This document shows positions 59,461 to 64,000 of a stretch of DNA of 64,000 bases, one piece after another (the stretch's first letter is position 1; every line of letters starts with the position of its first letter). Location of the stretch: contig NC_133403.1 of NCBI RefSeq assembly GCF_047511655.1, forward strand, positions 12,087,014 to 12,151,013. Reading direction: 5' to 3'. The notes under the pieces were generated by a model. It did no database searches. It was not told where the DNA came from and was given only the letters and a program-made list of their open reading frames with translations. This DNA comes from Castor canadensis. Lineage: Eukaryota; Chordata; Mammalia; Rodentia; Castoridae. The translations under genes and the position numbers were made by a program.

Positions 59461-60196
59461 ATTTATAATGAGGTAACTTTTAATTGTTCTAGAAAGTCAG
59501 GTATCAGCTGAAAGGAGATTCCCACTCAACTGCTGATACCACCAGGAGCATAGCTCACTGGGCATCTGGAGCCACTCCTGCCTGCGAGTGTTTCACCTCC
59601 CACGGGATGTCAACACTGAATGTCCCCACACTGTCTGCAGCCTCCACAGTCGGTGCCACTTCCTGTCCAGCCTCATGTGCACTGCTCCCCTGTGTCACAC
59701 TGAACCCCTGGTTATGTTTTCCCCATGACTTTTTGTAGTTTATCCCATTCCTGATATTCTATGTCATAGTTCATGTACATGTGGCCGATATAGGCACTTT
59801 TATGCTTAAAAAACTCTTCCAGTACATACTTTCCACAAAAAGATTCAAAATATTTTTCACAAAGTCTCTCTGGGTATGGGCTGTTCACCCCAGTTTCCTA
59901 CTTCACCTTTCCTATGGACTGTAAAGAAGGACAAGAATTTTCCACTTGTAAAAAGCATGCTTACCCCTATACCACAATGTCCCCCCACCTTTGAGTCCTT
60001 CTGGTCTTCTTGCCTCACCCCGACCCTCGTCCTTCAAGATCAGTCTTCACATTGCTTGTAGCAGAAGTATGTCTACAATGGGTTGGGCGATTGTTTCTAC
60101 TTATAATATTTCATGAAGTTATAATAATATTTCATAAAGAAATCACTAACCCTAGATAATATAAATATATTGTGCCAATATTTATCTAAAATTGAA
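59461..60196. other. Intergenic, nothing recognised
   Basis: No exon, RNA gene or repeat family recognised. Confidence 0.4.
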
Positions 60197-60210
60197 AAGC
60201 ATATGTTTTC

Positions 60211-60552
60211 TTTTCTTTTTTTCACTTTTCTTTTATTATTCATATGTGCATACAAGGCTTGGTTCATTTCTCCCCCCTGCCCCCACCCCCTCCCTTACCA
60301 CACACTCCGCCCCCTCCCTCTCCCCACCTCAATACCCAGCAGAAACTATTTTGCCCTTATTTCTAATTTTGTTGTAGAGACAGTATAAGCAATAATAGGA
60401 AGGAACAAGGGTTTTGCTGGTTGAGATAAGGATAGCTATACAGGGAGTTGACTCACATTGATTTCCTGTGCGTGGGTGTTACCTTCTAGGTTAATTCTTT
60501 TTGATCTCACCTTTTCTCTAGTTCCTGTTCCCCTTTTCCTATTGGCCTCAGT
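60211..60552 (-). mobile_element. Short 5'-truncated L1 with 14-bp target-site duplication
   Basis: Antisense L1 3' untranslated region (ttattattcatatgtgcata; aaggcttggttcatttctcc; gcaataataggaaggaacaa) flanked by aagcatatgttttc at 60197-60210 and 60553-60566. It matches the L1 at 3985-5283 closely, so it is a young insertion. Confidence 0.85.
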
Positions 60553-60782
60553 AAGCATATGTTTTCATTATAACCATGTTCTAAATATGATTGTACCTAT
60601 TTTCACTTCACCAAGCAACTATTGTATGTTTCATTATTGTCTCTTTAAATTTTCAGTCTTTCTAATATTGTAAGAAAGCACCTGACTAGCAGACATCAAA
60701 GTCCTGAGTTCAAATCCCCAGAGCACTAATATTGTAAGACAAAAGTATGACTTTGGTGATAACTAGTTGTCCTTTATTCCCC

Positions 60783-61715
60783 TCTTGGGGGTTGGGGAGC
60801 AGGATGCCTTTTATCTTTTAAATCCGTGTCCTGACTTTAGACAAATAGAGGGCATGTGCTTCTGCCTCATCACTTTCAGTATAATATCCTCCATATTTTG
60901 GGGAGATACATTCTGTTCCCCCCACAACCCTTACCCTAAGTCTTTCCTTTCTGACTTCTGACTGCATAAACCCTCAATCTCTCTACCTTGAGCAGGTCCT
61001 AGGCTTTGTCTGCTGTTCCTTCCCCACCCTAGGCTGAGAAAAGCAAAATTCAGTGTGACATTTGGCAAATATTTTACAGGTGAGAAGAGGTGTATCAGTT
61101 GCTTTTGCATAGCTGTGACCAAAATACATGACAGAAACAACCCAAAGGAACAAAGGGTTTTTGGCCTACATTTAGTCCAGCATGGCAGGGAGCATGTCGT
61201 GAAGCAGAGTAGCTCACATGGTGGCCAGAAACAGGGAAAGGGATTACAAAAAGGGGCCAAGGCAAGACACAGCCCCCAAAGACACACCCCACTGACCTAC
61301 TTCCTCCAACTAAGGCCCAGATCCTACATTTGACCTCCTGCCAATAATGCATTATTGTCAATCCATTCATCAGGTCAGAGCTCTCACAGCCTAAGCCTCT
61401 GTGGAAACAGTTCCCAGACACTTCCAAATATGTACTTTACTAATCTGTTACGCACTTCTTAATCTAACCAAATTGACGGTCACAATAACCATCACAAGTG
61501 ACACTGGTGCCCTAGTTACTTCTTTGCATTTTACTTCCATTTTCTAAGTTTATTTCTTCACCTGCGTGGACTCTGGAGTTCATTAGTACATCTTAAAAAG
61601 GGCTCTTATGGCTAGCACATGTGAAACCCCGAATTCAAACCCCAGTACCAAAAAGGGTGAGGGTTGATATGTACTCCAGAAATTTTGTTTTTTGATAGTC
61701 CTTATCAACAATGGT
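60783..61715 (+). repeat. Direct duplication, copy 2
   Basis: Counterpart of 57797-58760, with small differences including loss of about 13 bases near 61180 (aggttttagtcc in copy 1). A different SINE remnant lies near 61605-61665 at the same place as the SINE remnant in copy 1. Confidence 0.85.
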
Positions 61716-61849
61716 GGTGGAAATGGAGCTCTTTCTTTTAACTTGTTCTTCAACCGTTTTCAGATACTTAGAGATGCTAACTTGACTCAGAGGCGATCGA
61801 GCCACAACACCCACTCAGGAACCAGGCTGGCCTAAGCTCAGGTCTCAGA

Positions 61850-61985
61850 TCCTCCAGTGACCTTGGCAGCTTATTTGCACTCTGTTCCTCAGCTCCTCAC
61901 AGGGTTTGTTTGAGAATTAAATGAAGCAATACATAAACAGCACCTAAAGCAGGGACTGCCTGGCACTGGACGATGTAAGGACTTT
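61850..61985 (+). mobile_element. MIR SINE
   Basis: ctctgttcctcagctcctca, gggtttgtttgagaattaaa, tgaagcaatacataaa and gactgcctggcactgga follow the MIR consensus. Confidence 0.75.
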
Positions 61986-62039
61986 TTATCTGCACAAGTT
62001 GTGTCACGCCTGGGTTACAGCACCCAAACTACCCAAAGG

Positions 62040-62230
62040 TCCAGTAACTCCTGACCACCCTACCAACACCCTGACCCTGCATTGACAGAAAGGTGGCTTT
62101 GACGCCAAGTGCCAGCTTCGCAGCAACCCAAGTATTTTCATGTCAAACAGTTGACGTTTCAGAAAACCGTTAGGGGGCGCCCGCGTGCACTCGTCAGAAG
62201 CCGAAAGAACCGCCAGACTCCAGCTGGCCA
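62040..62230 (+). repeat. CpG-rich duplicated unit, copy 3 (partial)
   Basis: Contains gacagaaaggtggctttgac, cagcttcgcagcaaccc, gttgacgtttcagaaaaccg and the CTCF-like ccgttagggggcgc at 62167-62180, facing the oppositely oriented copy 2. Confidence 0.7.
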
Positions 62231-62337
62231 AGGTGATTTTGAAAAACCTCTGGTCTTAATTCCCAGACATTTTTAAATTAAAGGCGAAAACGCATGCTTG
62301 CTAACTAGGATTATGGCTAATTTGCAGTGTTTTCAAT

Positions 62338-62830
62338 CTGGGATTTGAGTTTCCTGATTCTAGTCTGCATACCCCATGACACCTCCCGCAAAAGAGAAAC
62401 AAAACAGTACTTTATACAACACTTGGCCTATTCTTAATGTCAGGTGATTCAAAAGATGTCGGAGCTGACACCTGCGTGACTTGGATTCAAAGACAGCGCC
62501 TGCCCTCTGCCGCCCCACGCCCTCCCAGCGCCCCACGCCCCCGAGCGTCACGCCCCTCCCTTCAGGCAGGTGCAGTTCCCGGGTTCTGCGGGGCTCAGGA
62601 CCAACAGCGCCAGCCCGGCCGTTGCTTTGGGTTCTCGGACGGCGCGCGCGCGCCCCCTAACGGTTATCCGAAACGTCAGTTCACTGTGAAAAGAAGGCTG
62701 GTCGCTGAAAAATGGGCGCTTGGCATTCAGTCACCTGTCTACCCCTCCATCACTGATCCTCCATCCAGGCCAGCTGATGCGCTATAGTAACAGGACAGAG
62801 ACTCACATGTATGGGAGCCCATAAGCTGCT
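62338..62830 (-). repeat. CpG-rich duplicated unit, copy 2 (complete)
   Basis: Uninterrupted version of the unit found split at 51960-53240. On the plus strand: gggatttgagtttcctgatt, ggcctattcttaatgtcagg, agcgcctgccctctgccgcc (62495-62514), CpG-dense 62515-62660 with gcgcgcgcgcg, gcgccccctaacgg (62650-62663), and ctgatgcgctatagtaacag. Confidence 0.85.
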
Positions 62831-62941
62831 CTGGGGGCCACACCCACGCCACTTACCGACCCAGTCAATCATGTTCAAGGGACGTCCTTCACTTATGGAG
62901 GAATTCTTGACTGTGCTGTTTGTAAAATTGTTGTGCTGAGT

Positions 62942-63230
62942 GTACATTGTGGCATCTACACAAGTTCTTCCAACATATCAAGTACATCATAGTTGAATTC
63001 ACCTCCTCCATCATTCTCCTTTATCCCTCCTCCCACCCCCATTCCTGGAATCCTTTCAGCTGGTCTCACTTTTCCATTTACATACATGTGTCCACAGGGT
63101 TTGCACCATATTCACCCTCCTACCCCCTTTCCCCACATCCACCCCTCCCACTGCTACCAGCCCCTCAGCAGGACCTGTTCTGCCCTCCTGTTCTCCGATT
63201 TTGTTTTTTAAAGATGACGTTTGTTTAAGA
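62942..63230 (-). mobile_element. L1 3' untranslated region, antisense
   Basis: Pyrimidine-rich 'catcattctcctttatccct' type stretch, ttacatacatgtgtccacag and a ctatacagg end resemble the L1 3' region at 11690-11820. Confidence 0.6.
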
Positions 63231-63239
63231 TAGCTATAC

Positions 63240-63335
63240 AGGCTGATGGAGTTGCTCAAGTGCTAGAGTGCCTGCCTAGCAAGCATGAGGCCATGAGTTC
63301 AAACCCCAGTGCTGCCGAAGTAAATAAATAAACTT
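63240..63335 (+). mobile_element. tRNA-derived SINE
   Basis: Near-consensus: caggctgatggagttgctca, gagtgcctgcctagcaagca, tgaggccatgagttcaaacc and ccagtgctgcc, with an aaataaataaa tail. Confidence 0.9.
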
Positions 63336-63584
63336 CCTCATTTCCAATTAAAAAAATAAAAATCTAATTATAAATAAAAAGATAGCTCTACAGGTGGTTT
63401 CCTCAGACATTTCCGTGTGTATATGTATTATAGCCCATACTCAACACAAACCAAGGGGACCGGCAGCACGTTGATTCCTCCCAAAAATAGGGAAATTTTG
63501 GCGGTAAGGTATGCATAATTCCTGCATTTTGTACTCTTACCATATCTCCAACTTTGGATCCATTTAAATCATTTTTCCATTTAG

Positions 63585-63727
63585 CTTCTCTAAGTAACAC
63601 ATCACTACGTGCTTCTGAAACTGAACTTGCACACAGCCCCGGCTCTGTGTGGGATAATAAGAAAAGCAGAATACCTGCTGGGCCTCTTTCTGGAACAAGA
63701 CTTGAGAGAAATGATGTTATTTTAAAG
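63585..63727 (+). CDS. Candidate internal exon of an unidentified gene
   Basis: 143 nt between an acceptor (atttttccatttag, AG at 63583-63584) and a strong donor (TTTAAAG followed by gtaagc). One frame is open throughout, beginning in phase after two bases and ending on a codon boundary. It reads SLSNTSLRASETELAHSPGS, then VWDNKKSRIPAGPLSGTRLE, then RNDVILK. The serine- and basic-rich composition with SPGS and RIPAGPL suggests a disordered segment. I do not recognise the gene, and no neighbouring exon is visible before the window ends. It may be a real exon of a plus-strand gene extending to the right, or a decayed remnant. Confidence 0.4.
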
Positions 63728-64000
63728 GTAAGCAATTTAAAAACTTAAAAGGAATGCAAAGCTGGAAAGTCGTGTGCCATTAATGACTATGAGGCACCTG
63801 TGCCTGAAATGCCAGACCTTCTCTGAGAAACTCTCCAAAAAGAATCTATTTCCCATTATTTTAAATGGGAAAAATTGCAAGGTACACAAAGCCCACAAAA
63901 ATCCCTGCCAAAATTCTGTCCCAATATGGCACTTAGATATGTTACAAAATACCATAGAAGGATGTACAAATGCTTTAAATACTGCTTCTTGGTCACCTCA
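63728..64000. other. Possible intron, nothing recognised
   Basis: Sequence after the candidate donor. No repeat or further exon recognised up to the window edge. Confidence 0.35.

Noticed and set aside
57946-61427. Paired open frames (138, 118 and 110 codons) in the two direct repeats
   Set aside because: They arise from a duplicated block that includes a dispersed-repeat segment. No conserved domain, and the frames differ in length between copies.
1-64000. Immunoglobulin lambda V segments or recombination signals
   Set aside because: Expected from human synteny, but no V-type framework peptides and no heptamer-spacer-nonamer pairs were seen. CACAGTG occurrences (e.g. near 34247 and 56151) lack a fitting nonamer.
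1-64000. Functional tRNA genes
   Set aside because: All tRNA-like sequences noticed are SINE heads with A-rich tails and degraded cloverleaf potential.
1-64000. CRISPR arrays, operons or bacterial elements
   Set aside because: The sequence is clearly vertebrate nuclear DNA; the tandem arrays seen are minisatellites and microsatellites.

Overview
This is a mammalian genomic window with sparse, intron-split genes, dense SINE/LINE/LTR repeats and one CpG-island promoter. The abundant tRNA-derived SINE (consensus like ggctcaagtggtagagtgcctgcctagcaagc...gagttcaaaccccagtacc), the B1-like SINEs and the young L1 3' ends suggest a castorimorph rodent, most likely beaver (Castor). That taxon call is inference from memory of repeat types.

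Layout. 1-6 kb: an old L1 tail, a decayed ZNF280B-like zinc-finger gene on the minus strand (2038-3681), and an L1 3' piece with target-site duplications. 6-18.5 kb: repeats only, including MaLR-type LTRs, an interrupted antisense L1 and two other LTR-like elements. 18.5-30.9 kb: an apparently intact PRAME gene on the minus strand. Its three coding exons (19421-18854, 21864-21259, 22645-22353) join in phase to 488 codons plus a stop. A probable 5' untranslated exon lies at about 30900-30751, inside a CpG-rich promoter carrying TCTCGCGAGA. A C-rich 113-bp minisatellite lies on one side of this promoter and a G-rich array on the other. 31.5-63 kb: no recognisable protein gene, but a mosaic of duplicated blocks: a 32.5-35.9/43.6-44.9 kb repeat, a perfect 731-bp inverted repeat (34062-34792 and 53271-54001), CpG-rich units near 52-53 and 62-63 kb with CTCF-like motifs, and a 0.95-kb block repeated about 3 kb apart (57.8 and 60.8 kb). 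At 63.6 kb there is one exon-like segment with good splice sites that I cannot assign.

ZNF280B next to PRAME, both on the same strand, matches human 22q11.22, where the pair sits inside the immunoglobulin lambda variable region. I found no lambda V segment here. The two genes do not form a pathway. Their linkage is positional: PRAME looks functional and ZNF280B looks dead. Repeat coordinates are read by eye and are good to roughly 5-20 bases, except where target-site duplications fix them.
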